From: Actinernus sp. WN-2022 | Taxonomy: Eukaryota > Cnidaria > Anthozoa > Actiniaria > Actinernidae | Length of the DNA: 64,000 nt | Assembly (NCBI GenBank): GCA_030867875.1 | Contig: JAOWCC010000044.1 | Coordinates: forward strand, 776,501-840,500 | Direction: 5' to 3' | In this document: positions 31,515-39,725 of the stretch, in pieces | Layout: each line of letters begins with the position of its first letter | How positions within the stretch are numbered: the stretch's first letter is position 1 | Program-made: the position numbers and the translations under genes | The notes under the pieces: model-generated | Seen by the model: the letters and a program-made list of their open reading frames with translations, nothing else | Told to the model about the DNA's origin: nothing | Databases searched by the model: none

Positions 31515-31572
31515 AAAAAAAAAAGAATGAAGAAAGTCGTTGCGGACCCTCTTCATTCTTTTTTTTCTTTTT
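31515..31572. terminator. A/T-rich hairpin after the 318-aa gene
   Basis: AAAAAAGAATGAAGA and TCTTCATTCTTTTTT form a stem around the loop AAGTCGTTGCGGACCC. Almost the same hairpin follows the Cys-rich gene at 33163-33235. A transcript-end role is inferred from position. Confidence 0.6.
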
Positions 31573-31590
31573 TACGTTACTAGACATTCT

Positions 31591-31650
31591 CACATCTAAG
31601 AATCCAAACTTGAGTATCTATTAGAGATATGATTACTATACTGTATATCG
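31591..31650 (+). promoter_or_regulatory. CCAAACTTGAGTA module before the F-box gene
   Basis: Copy of the ~60-bp module (ATCCAAACTTGAGTATCTA, TTAGAGATATGATTA, CTGTATATCG) ending 12 bp before the ATG at 31663. Confidence 0.65.
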
Positions 31651-31662
31651 ATCTCTTCCACT

Positions 31663-32349
31663 ATGGATTATATATCGTGCCTCCCCATGGAAATTCTGAC
31701 TAAGATCGTAGAGCATGCAGGTCCTACGTCATTCGCAAGCATCTCAAGGACATCGAAACGCCTAAACGGTGCCGCATCTCTCGCGCGCTACGAAAACGTA
31801 GACCAAGAGTTCCGCACGCGAGTTCTCACTTTCGGTCTTAGGTCTACTCACGACGACGACGATCGAAACAAAATGGCTAAGACTTTCGGCATTTCCGCAA
31901 GCTACATCGACGATAGCTTTCCTCTCATCTACGCCAGTGAACATGGTAATCTTAACGTCATTAAGTGGCTCACCAAGAACTTACGGTTCGATAAAATGGA
32001 TGGACAAATTGACCACGTTCTATGTGCTGCCTGTAAGGATGGTCGTCTTGATATCGCTAAGTGGCTCACTAAGCACTTCCAGTTCACCAAAGAGGATAAA
32101 GCCGTCGCGTTCACTATACTAGATGCCAGTATGAATGGTCATCTTAATATTATTAAGTGGATCATTCGACGTTTTCAGATAACCATAAAATATGAATACG
32201 TTCATCATGCTCTACTATGCGCTTGTAGCAATGATCATCTTGATACCGCTAAATGGCTCGTTAAGTGGCTCATTAAGAACGCTCATCTCCCCATAGAGGC
32301 CGAAAATAACCTACTAAATTACTATGTGAATGCTTATGCTGCCATATAG
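31663..32349 (+). CDS. F-box and ankyrin-repeat protein
   Basis: This 228-aa protein begins with an F-box-like segment (SCLPMEILTKIVEHAG...SRTSKRLNGA, about residues 5-38). Four ankyrin-like repeats follow from about residue 86, marked by ASEHGNLNVIKWLT, ACKDGRLDIAKWLTK, ASMNGHLNIIKWII and ACSNDHLDTAKWLV. In large DNA viruses such combinations recruit host SCF ubiquitin ligase to chosen targets; by analogy this could act in the host cytoplasm or nucleus. The repeats resemble the HGxLxxxKWL type of giant viruses. It has its own promoter module and lies in the left arm lost from Polinton 1. Confidence 0.8.
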   Translation: MDYISCLPMEILTKIVEHAGPTSFASISRTSKRLNGAASLARYENVDQEFRTRVLTFGLRSTHDDDDRNKMAKTFGISASYIDDSFPLIYASEHGNLNVIKWLTKNLRFDKMDGQIDHVLCAACKDGRLDIAKWLTKHFQFTKEDKAVAFTILDASMNGHLNIIKWIIRRFQITIKYEYVHHALLCACSNDHLDTAKWLVKWLIKNAHLPIEAENNLLNYYVNAYAAI

Positions 32350-32382
32350 GAAGAAGAAGAAGAATCCGATTGAATCCAACTG

Positions 32383-32443
32383 CACCTAAAAAAGTCTAAA
32401 CTTGAGTATCTGTTAGAGATAAGATTAGTATACTGTATATCGC
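32383..32443 (+). promoter_or_regulatory. CCAAACTTGAGTA-type module before the Cys-rich gene
   Basis: Diverged copy (GTCTAAACTTGAGTATCTG, TTAGAGATAAGATTA, CTGTATATCG) about 90 bp upstream of ATG 32532, a longer leader than for the other genes. Confidence 0.6.
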
Positions 32444-32531
32444 CACCGAATGGTATTAGTATATATTCTTTATTCCACGATATTAGCTTACGTTGTCATC
32501 TTAGTACGCATTAACACCATACAGATCGAAC

Positions 32532-33152
32532 ATGTCGAAGAAGAACTCGAACGTAGACGCCGCAATAACTTGTGATTGGTTGATGAGAGGGAAGGACTCG
32601 AAATGCCCAAAGAGGATTTCGAAGACATCGAAGTTCTGTGCCCAGCACAACAGCCAAATCTCAAAAGGCTGTGCCCCATTCGTACCATGCTCGAAGTGCG
32701 GTAAAGGATGTCGTACTAGTTACGGGCTTTGCTCAGGATGCGATCGTTTCGCCATCAAGAAGAGTTCTCATATAAGACGCGCCAAGAAGTCCAGCAAGAC
32801 ACTAGAGGAAACTCCACAGCCAAGAAAGGTGGAACTTGCAGAGCCAAACGTGGTGGAACCGGAGGAAGAGCCAAACGTGGTGGATCCGGATCCAAATGAG
32901 ACAGCGAAGACCTACTACTTCCGTGAGTTCGATACGTTTGCAGATTCAACCGTGGTGGAAGCGGAGGAAGGTTTAGACAAGGCTCTCACCCGTAACGACA
33001 GGAATGCTTCGATGAGGCTCTTAGCCATGCGTCCGACGGTAGCATTCCCCGTGGAACCAAGAGTGCTGGAACCAGAGGAAGGTCTCGGAGAGTCTCTCAC
33101 CCATGCGCTCAACGAGGTGTTGACTGCCTTGAGGAGTGAGAAGGACGCTTAG
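32532..33152 (+). CDS. Cys-rich putative zinc-binding protein, 206 aa
   Basis: The N-terminal 75 residues hold about ten cysteines with spacing suggestive of zinc binding (CDWLMRGKDSKCPKR, FCAQHNSQISKGC, CSKCGKGC, CSGCDRF). A basic linker follows (KKSSHIRRAKKSSK). The C-terminal half has three or four acidic near-repeats (VVEPEEEPN, VVEAEEGLDKALT, VLEPEEGLGESLT). A zinc module plus acidic tail could suit a transcription or protein-interaction factor, but that is inference. I do not recognise the family. It sits between the F-box and TFIIB-like genes and is followed by a strong hairpin. Confidence 0.65.
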   Translation: MSKKNSNVDAAITCDWLMRGKDSKCPKRISKTSKFCAQHNSQISKGCAPFVPCSKCGKGCRTSYGLCSGCDRFAIKKSSHIRRAKKSSKTLEETPQPRKVELAEPNVVEPEEEPNVVDPDPNETAKTYYFREFDTFADSTVVEAEEGLDKALTRNDRNASMRLLAMRPTVAFPVEPRVLEPEEGLGESLTHALNEVLTALRSEKDA

Positions 33153-33162
33153 GAATAGCCAC

Positions 33163-33235
33163 AAAAAAAAAAAAAAAAAGAATGAAGAAAGTCGTCGCGT
33201 GACCCTCTTCATTCTTTTTTTCTTTTTCTTTTTTC
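33163..33235. terminator. A/T-rich hairpin after the Cys-rich gene
   Basis: Its core AAAGAATGAAGA...TCTTCATTCTTTTT is the same as at 31515-31572, with loop AAGTCGTCGCGTGACCC. It lies immediately upstream of the TFIIB-like gene. Confidence 0.6.
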
Positions 33236-33266
33236 TATTAAACGTATAAACATCTATAGTTGTATC

Positions 33267-34268
33267 ATGGACGAGCTAGTCAGATTGTTTGGTCCTGGAA
33301 TTTGTAGAAGCCTGAATATCAAACCACAAGTGGGACATATTAACACCAGTGAAACATGTTCTGATTGTCTCTGCCCCTTGGAAATACAAGGAACGGAATT
33401 CGTGTGTCCCACCTGTGGTCTTGTTTCCGAGGTCGAACCATGTGAAGAAACGAAGATCGATGTTGCTACTACTCGACTGCGTATAGTAGGTCCGGACGGA
33501 TTTCAGTATCAAAGTGATCTAGACCGCGCAAAACCAAAGCAAAGCGATAACACGGAACTGCAACGACGAACGCTCCTACAAGAACTACGAGCATACAACA
33601 CTATTTACAAACAAAGTTATGACCTATCGTTCCCTATGAACACGTTAGGAATCGTAGCCGACGCATTTATCCAAGTAATGAAAGTTCATCCCAAGCGTAG
33701 CGATGCTAAGAGATATATTTTAGCTGCTCTACTCTACCATGCGTGCATACAATGTGGGTTCATACGAACTAAAGGTGAGGTTGCTCGCTTCATGCAACTA
33801 AGCAATAAAGGCATCCATAGTGGAGAGGTCTTTATACGTTCTCTGTGTGACGACGATGAGATCGATGTAGACTTGGATGCCGAGCGCATAGTTCCTCACA
33901 TTGCAACGACTTTCCTTAAACTCGATCCTCAAGGAGTACCTATAGACGTTCAACAAATAGTCCACGAGGTTGTTACTACAGCGATAGAAAGCAATATAGG
34001 CAGATCGGTAATTAAGACGAAAGTTGTTGGAGCAAGTTACGAGGTGCTACGTCGTTTAGGATCGTCTATGTCTCTTAACGAGGTCATTGGGCGATGTGAC
34101 GTATTTGGAAATTCAGTCAAGCGTTTTGTCAAGGAGTTGCTTTCTTACCATTCCCACTTCGAACCAATCTACACTAGGCATGGGCTAACTAGCAGTAGGA
34201 CTTGGCAAAGTGAAAGTGAGAGCCATGTTCGTGCCTTTCATAGGAAACGTCGATTCTTACCCCACTAA
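33267..34268 (+). CDS. TFIIB-like transcription initiation factor
   Basis: This 333-aa protein combines an N-terminal zinc ribbon (Cys31, Cys34, Cys47, Cys50; CSDC...CPTCGLV) with two cyclin-type repeats. The first spans about 120-190 (RYILAALLYHACIQCGF...VARFMQLS). The second is at about 240-305 (KVVGASYEVLRRLG...SLNEVIGRCDV...RFVKELLSYH). Cellular TFIIB and TFIIB-like factors of large DNA viruses share this layout and recruit RNA polymerase to promoters. It could direct transcription from the repeated TATA-like promoters of the element. No viral RNA polymerase gene is present, so it would have to work with the host enzyme. The 3' end overlaps the converging gene by 12 bp. Confidence 0.85.
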   Translation: MDELVRLFGPGICRSLNIKPQVGHINTSETCSDCLCPLEIQGTEFVCPTCGLVSEVEPCEETKIDVATTRLRIVGPDGFQYQSDLDRAKPKQSDNTELQRRTLLQELRAYNTIYKQSYDLSFPMNTLGIVADAFIQVMKVHPKRSDAKRYILAALLYHACIQCGFIRTKGEVARFMQLSNKGIHSGEVFIRSLCDDDEIDVDLDAERIVPHIATTFLKLDPQGVPIDVQQIVHEVVTTAIESNIGRSVIKTKVVGASYEVLRRLGSSMSLNEVIGRCDVFGNSVKRFVKELLSYHSHFEPIYTRHGLTSSRTWQSESESHVRAFHRKRRFLPH

Positions 34269-34877
34269 GCTGCCAAGTTTTTCTCGCATTTCCTTTTGCA
34301 CTTCTTGTTTGAGTTCGGCTCGAACCCGATCCGGACTTTTTTCACCTATGGAAGTCTCACGACGAATTTCAGATCTCATGATCTCATACTTATTCGCTTC
34401 GTTCAGGATGAGACTGTATTCAGAGTCGGATATGTTTTCATCACGTAGTGCCTTCGATACTAGATCTCGAATCGTATTGATTTTCGCTTTTGCTAACATA
34501 GTTGTCCTTTCATGTTTAGAAACCTTCATTCCTAACTTCTTAGCTCCAAGGGTCGTAGATGCTGAAATTAATCCACATAGCCCACCAATAACTCCAAGTG
34601 GTAAACCAATCACTATTCCAACCCCAGTCAACGCTACGCCCAATCCAGATCCAGATAAGATCACAGATAGACCTCCAGTTACCACTGCGACACCATTAAC
34701 TATTCCTTGAGAACGTGCATATTTCTTGCGCACACCTTCGTAGTGCCTTTCTTGAACTTCTATGTCCGAAAGCGTGTCTCGGATCGTTTGCAGTCTAAAG
34801 TTCTTTCCAGTGTCACTAGCAATCGGTGGATAGATACTTGGTGCTGATGGAAACGGTTGAATCGAATCGCCTTCCAT
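34257..34877 (-). CDS. Polinton glycine-rich membrane protein (copy 2)
   Basis: The 206-aa homologue of the protein at 574-1269 has the same Pro-rich start, hydrophobic Gly/Val/Ile region (about 58-110) and charged helical C-terminus. The stop follows LGSLVG, so this is probably the ancestral length. Near-identity to copy 1 over the hydrophobic core suggests constraint. A virion membrane role is inferred only. Confidence 0.75.
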   Translation of the reverse strand: MEGDSIQPFPSAPSIYPPIASDTGKNFRLQTIRDTLSDIEVQERHYEGVRKKYARSQGIVNGVAVVTGGLSVILSGSGLGVALTGVGIVIGLPLGVIGGLCGLISASTTLGAKKLGMKVSKHERTTMLAKAKINTIRDLVSKALRDENISDSEYSLILNEANKYEIMRSEIRRETSIGEKSPDRVRAELKQEVQKEMREKLGSLVG

Positions 34878-34896
34878 TGTACGTTATACATATAAC

Positions 34897-35556
34897 TTAC
34901 TCAAGCTTCAACACGTACAGTATGGGTCGACCCTGGAAGTCTATCAGATTGCCTTTCTCATCGAGAATTGTCAGACGAAGACTGCTTTGTATCGTACCTA
35001 GAGCTTTGACAGCTAGAGGTTGTAGTGAGGCATACGTCGTTTTCACAAATCTATCGCCTCGGATATGTATTCTACTTAGGACTTTAGATTGTTTTCCCTC
35101 TTGAATCGAGAATCTGGAATCCACCACGTCGCAGCAGATATACGCTATGTCGATTTCATCTTGGATGGACACTTCGTGCACACCTACTTTTAGTCGCTTA
35201 GCAATCCCATCTTTATTAATACCCATCAGTTTGCAGAGGTTTCCACTAAGTAGGATCGATTGCTTGACTTCTAGGTTCCAAGCCCTCCTATGATGGGGTT
35301 TCTCGATTTTTATGATGTCAGCACCAACTGCAGGCGCAAAGAATTGTCGAAGGCTCGCCATAGTGTGGTTTCCCTTAGGAACGTCGTACGGAAACCCTAT
35401 ACCTTCGGTAGACCACCAGAAGGTAGCATTCTCTGCTAGGTTCCACCAACTATTCTCAATAGTGACCTCGACTAGTGAAACGTTCTGTATGAGAATAGGG
35501 TTGTCGAAGTAGACAGTATGGTCGGCCAATGTTGTGGTGATATATAAGAGAACCAT
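34897..35556 (-). CDS. Putative beta-rich virion protein (copy 2)
   Basis: This 219-aa protein is the counterpart of 1288-1956, with shared MVLLY start, DHTVYFDNPI strand, IAYICCDVVDS strand and the terminal LTILDEKGNLIDFQGRP...YVLKLE pattern. The middle is strongly diverged from copy 1, unlike the neighbouring ATPase and small genes, which could reflect a surface-exposed region or recombination. I use ATG 35556, which matches copy 1; the frame stays open upstream to 35694, but that part overlaps the divergent gene's start. Confidence 0.7.
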   Translation of the reverse strand: MVLLYITTTLADHTVYFDNPILIQNVSLVEVTIENSWWNLAENATFWWSTEGIGFPYDVPKGNHTMASLRQFFAPAVGADIIKIEKPHHRRAWNLEVKQSILLSGNLCKLMGINKDGIAKRLKVGVHEVSIQDEIDIAYICCDVVDSRFSIQEGKQSKVLSRIHIRGDRFVKTTYASLQPLAVKALGTIQSSLRLTILDEKGNLIDFQGRPILYVLKLE

Positions 35557-35599
35557 CTTATATGTTGAAGGTATAACTATATATACGTATAGCTTCAAC
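35557..35599. promoter_or_regulatory. Divergent promoter (copy 2)
   Basis: 43 bp between opposed starts hold GAAGGTATAACTATATATAC and GTATAGCTTCAAC. The layout equals 1957-2005. Confidence 0.6.
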
Positions 35600-37375
35600 A
35601 TGACAGACGCATGGCGGCAGTTCAAGTACCTATTTCCAAAGGCTGTAACCGGATGGTTCGACTCTTTTGTGGGTCGGGATGGGGTGTGGAACATTAATTT
35701 ATTTTTTCACGGGGAAACCTACCAGGTGTTCACAGATGCAGGCCTCCCTACGAAGGCAGGTGGAGGTCAGCTAATGGTCTTGCATGGGCGCGCAGGCAAG
35801 GCGCTTGACCTAGCCCTTGGCACCAAAACAGTTTATGAGGGGGTACTATTCGCGCGGAAGCACAAAGGTCTTTCCAAACATGCTTGGGTAGAAGCTGAGG
35901 AAAACGATAAGATCGCAACGTTGAATGCAGATCTATTAGCGAAGTTCGAGAAAAGATACCCATATGCAGATCTTCACAAGTTCTATGCCTCTACGGAAGT
36001 GAACGGTCCAGGCAAATATTCGACGAGTATTTGGTTTCGAGATGGAGATTCTAGCTATGTCGTTTACGGCGACGATGTCTCAAAGTTATCTGCAGTCACT
36101 CAAAGACGCATCGACAATGCATTGCAGGGAATGGTTGATGGTTTCCCATCTACGTTGACCCTAGATAAGAGTGCGAAATATCCTATTCGAGCAGTTCCTT
36201 TTACCGAACCGGCACAAGACATAGATCTCACCAAGTTATGGATATACGTCACACCTACGAAGAAGTTCGAAGCAGGCGTTCCAAATATATTCAAGGAGAT
36301 CGTTGTAAAGCATACGACAGCAAAGGAGTCTCGTAGATGGTTATCAGGTCCAGATTTCAAATACTGGCCTCAACAACTTAATTTTGCAACGTGGTGTGCA
36401 ACTTCTGGATGCGGAGTGTCGTTGTTTGACCCCACTTTCAAAACATATCCACCAGTTGTCCAAGAGTTCCTACGATTCCACGTATATTTCACGATACGAA
36501 GAATTCTACATGAATTTGGAGCTCCTCTACCTGGTAACCGTGCTTTCAAGCAACTCGACAATCTCTATAGCAAATCAGTCCTTGAGAAATTGTGCATCGA
36601 ATTCGGCATATCTCGAACGCCAGACTTTCGGTGGGATGGCTTAGGAGACGTCTACGTAAACTCTCATGGAAGAATGGTGAACTATACGGAGAAGTACGCA
36701 CATAATACTTCGTACTCTGCGAAGTGGCCTGGTGGTGACTTTAGGTTTCCTGAGGAGAGTCGTACGGAATATCAGTTTCCTTTATCGTACATTAGCAATA
36801 ACAACGGTAAACAATACAATTGGTTTACGCCACCAATCGGAAAGGGTTTGACAGATGCTGGATTGGGTAGGTTGAATAGATCTGTCGAGGCTTTTGGATA
36901 TTGCATGCTTGGTGCTCAAGCCGACTTGAACGAATCCATCATAGATAGCCATAACGTCAAAGAAAAGTTCAAGAGCTTAGTCGAAGGCGCTATTCTCGAA
37001 AACGATTTAGTGGTGAGCTACAAAAACTATCTTACTGCTATAACGACGACGCATAAGAGGCTCGATCTAGCAATAGCTAGAGATGTGCTATTATTGCCAA
37101 GCAATCTAGTGTACTATCTTGGTAAGAAAGATGGCTATAGGAATCTAACCCCGAAAGCCACGAAAGATATGATGCTAGGCACTAACGACATCAATGCAGA
37201 AGTCAAAGGACGCCCACCTCCTCCTATGGAAGGACCATCAGATAAGAAATTAATACCACCTCTCGAGACGCACGAGAAACGAGTTCCTGTACCAAAGGCT
37301 GTCCCACAACATGAGATAAATCTCGCAGTGACATCCATTGCCGCAGCTGGAATCGCATGGACGTTGTTTCGTTAA
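35600..37375 (+). CDS. Conserved Polinton protein, 591 aa, C-terminal membrane anchor (copy 2)
   Basis: From about residue 105 onward it is closely similar to the 528-aa protein of Polinton 1, including the WPQQLNFATWC core, the proline-rich linker and the hydrophobic end. The first ~105 residues are different and longer (MTDAWRQFKYLFPKAV...). They look like a diverged duplicate of the following segment: both show a Phe/Tyr-Pro start, a central strand pair with a hydrophobic-F pattern, and a tYxV strand (LFFHGETYQVF against IWFRDGDSSYVVY). This points to domain duplication or N-terminal exchange. The start at 35600 follows the promoter motif. Confidence 0.8.
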   Translation: MTDAWRQFKYLFPKAVTGWFDSFVGRDGVWNINLFFHGETYQVFTDAGLPTKAGGGQLMVLHGRAGKALDLALGTKTVYEGVLFARKHKGLSKHAWVEAEENDKIATLNADLLAKFEKRYPYADLHKFYASTEVNGPGKYSTSIWFRDGDSSYVVYGDDVSKLSAVTQRRIDNALQGMVDGFPSTLTLDKSAKYPIRAVPFTEPAQDIDLTKLWIYVTPTKKFEAGVPNIFKEIVVKHTTAKESRRWLSGPDFKYWPQQLNFATWCATSGCGVSLFDPTFKTYPPVVQEFLRFHVYFTIRRILHEFGAPLPGNRAFKQLDNLYSKSVLEKLCIEFGISRTPDFRWDGLGDVYVNSHGRMVNYTEKYAHNTSYSAKWPGGDFRFPEESRTEYQFPLSYISNNNGKQYNWFTPPIGKGLTDAGLGRLNRSVEAFGYCMLGAQADLNESIIDSHNVKEKFKSLVEGAILENDLVVSYKNYLTAITTTHKRLDLAIARDVLLLPSNLVYYLGKKDGYRNLTPKATKDMMLGTNDINAEVKGRPPPPMEGPSDKKLIPPLETHEKRVPVPKAVPQHEINLAVTSIAAAGIAWTLFR

Positions 37376-38463
37376 CGTCGTTTGTATTGCTCCACTACGA
37401 AGACCACTGCTGCTACGATTAACAACCAAATGTTGTTTGCTAAGACTCCAACAACGTCAGCAGCCATACTGAATATGAAACTCACAATTGGCCCAATCAT
37501 CTTAGGTAGAATCTCCTCTAACTTTTTACCCATTGCCTTTAAGGCTTTGGCAGTTGTTTTAGCAGCTGCTTTGGCAGCCTCTCCAACTCCCGATACTATC
37601 GCGGGAACTGCCTTCGTCAGATTGGAAACTATCACGCCGATCACAGTACTTACCGCAGCTACCACGCTAATTATACTGACTCCATACTTCTTGAAGATGA
37701 TTCTTATACGATCCCTAAGTGGCATCCGTTCTACTACAGCTTCTTCTATTCGTTCTAGGACTGCTCGCTCCTCCTGAGCGGTCCTTATTTCGTTAGTAGC
37801 ATTCTCTTTCTGAGTTTCAGTAGACGTAGGGTCTTTGAGTATTTCTTCATTCCGTTCGATCCTCTCACTCAATTGATCTTCAGCTACTATGACTTGCTCT
37901 ACCATTTCTACCCTCGGAGGTCCTAGGACTTCTTTGAGACCTTTCCCAATCCTCGCATATAACTCGCCCTTCGTGGTGGTCAAGGGGATAGGTTTATTTT
38001 TGCTTCCATACTCGTGGATAGCGACTCTACCGTCAGACATGGTTGCCATCTCGAGATAGCCACCTCGAATTCCCACATCTGGATATCGTTCCCAGACGGC
38101 CTCGAACATCTCCTGTTTCACATCGTCTGATAAGCCTTGTTCGAAGACCACGTTTCTAGCGCTGAATTTAGGAGGTTTCTCATCTTCCAGATTTTTCATG
38201 ATTCTTTGATATCTAGAAACGTTCGATTCCGGATCCGTGATCGAATCTATGTAATCATTCATAGAAAACGAGGTTTCCTGATCCTTCGGTCTAGCACCTT
38301 CTAGGGTGTAGTTGCGTCTGGTTTTCATTGGGACCATTTCTCCTGACTCTTCTGGAAACGTCATCGCTTTCCACTCCTCCACATCGATAGCGTCGTCATC
38401 ATCGTAATCTTTTCCTCTTTCAGCTCCACCAGGTCTTTCCTCATACCTCCCATCAAAGGCCAT
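37372..38463 (-). CDS. Polinton multi-pass membrane protein, 363 aa (copy 2)
   Basis: Homologue of 3589-4644 with the same acidic DYDDDDAIDVEEW region, charged helical middle, three hydrophobic segments and the EQYKRR end. The start is placed at ATG 38463 because the next upstream ATG (38472) falls inside the palindromic promoter. It overlaps the 591-aa gene by 4 bp at the 3' ends. Confidence 0.75.
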   Translation of the reverse strand: MAFDGRYEERPGGAERGKDYDDDDAIDVEEWKAMTFPEESGEMVPMKTRRNYTLEGARPKDQETSFSMNDYIDSITDPESNVSRYQRIMKNLEDEKPPKFSARNVVFEQGLSDDVKQEMFEAVWERYPDVGIRGGYLEMATMSDGRVAIHEYGSKNKPIPLTTTKGELYARIGKGLKEVLGPPRVEMVEQVIVAEDQLSERIERNEEILKDPTSTETQKENATNEIRTAQEERAVLERIEEAVVERMPLRDRIRIIFKKYGVSIISVVAAVSTVIGVIVSNLTKAVPAIVSGVGEAAKAAAKTTAKALKAMGKKLEEILPKMIGPIVSFIFSMAADVVGVLANNIWLLIVAAVVFVVEQYKRR

Positions 38464-38470
38464 GTTAGAC

Positions 38471-38490
38471 ATAACTATATATATAGTTAT
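38471..38490. promoter_or_regulatory. Perfect 20-bp palindromic promoter core
   Basis: ATAACTATATATATAGTTAT is its own reverse complement. It lies between the membrane-protein start (38463, minus) and the capsid start (38498, plus), 7 bp from each. The symmetry gives each gene the same TATAGTTAT core. Confidence 0.7.
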
Positions 38491-38497
38491 ATTCAAC

Positions 38498-39725
38498 ATG
38501 ATCTCATCAAAGTTGGATCCCACGCAAGCACGAAGAGAGCCTCATGCACTCAAGGCTCCACGAGACTTGTATAGGAAAACTTTCACTCGATCATCCGCCA
38601 ATCCAGGTGAGACTCTATACGTAGAAGTCCCAAAGCTAGCAGAAGGTGTAGTACTAGTACCTGGTAGCTTAGCGCTATTGGTCGACATCGTACTATCTGG
38701 TGGACATGCGAATAACAGAGTCGTTTCGAACGTTGGACGCTGCTTGGTCATGCGTAGAATCTGTAGGATGGGAGCTGAAACAGTAGAAGACCTTGTCAGG
38801 CCAGACCTCCTACAAACGTACTCCGATGTGTACCTATCTACGCAGGAGAGAGAGTCTAGAGTACAACAAGGCATTCAATCAGAGAACGTAAACAAGCTAC
38901 GATCGAAAGCTGGTGACGCAAGTACTTCGTCTGCTGCAGACAACGCGCTCCTAGCTGCATGTGGTTCCAAGTATAGGATTCCATTAGATGTTGACATTCT
39001 GACACAACAGGGAGTTCTATATCCATATGCCTTAGAAAATACAATTACATTCGAGTTGACTCTAGCGCCTGCCAACGAGGTCGTAATTGGATCGGATACG
39101 ACGAAGATAGGTACGTACCAACTTCCAACTAGAATACGAAGCAATCAGGGACGGAACGCTGGCTAGTAGTGCACTTCACAAATACGAAATAGGTACTGCA
39201 TTCCTATACAACTACGCTGTTCACTTCAAGACAGTAGATATCGCTAAAACATCCGATACTTTGATATCTCAAAACGTCAACGTTCCACGACGATCCTTTG
39301 CTGGACTACTTCTACTGTTTATAGATCCACCTACCATTGGCACGCGAGATAGCGAATCATTCTCGAATCCAGATATTTTGAAGGTAGAAGTAGATGTCAA
39401 CGGGATTCCCAACAGACTCTTTCCAAGCGGCATGCTTCCCCTAGATTTCTGGGAGGCTGCAAAAGGTTGGTTTGGTACACCCAATACTTCCATGACTCCA
39501 AAGAAGTTCTTTGAAAATAGATTCGCTATCCTAATCGATTGTCGCACAGCGAAAGATTCCACCGTTCATGGTGATGGCTTGACACAAACCGGCAGTGGAA
39601 AGGACATCGACATTCGCATACATAGAACTGCGAAGGGAAGTGGAAATGTGAAAATGCACATCTATGTCCTTGCGGATGCTCAGGTCACGATATTGAACAG
39701 ATCTCTGCAGAGTATATTATACTGA
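38498..39725 (+). pseudogene. Major capsid protein, frameshifted (copy 2)
   Basis: The first frame (38498-39166) gives the N-terminal half of the hexon-like protein, closely matching Polinton 1. Relative to that copy, eight bases are missing near 39125 and the reading frame is lost at the NIQLEYE segment. The remainder, including RRSFAGLLLLF and the C-terminal end, continues in another frame to 39725. A further 3-bp in-frame loss is seen near 39195. The element therefore cannot make a full capsid protein, although flanking genes are intact. Confidence 0.85.
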
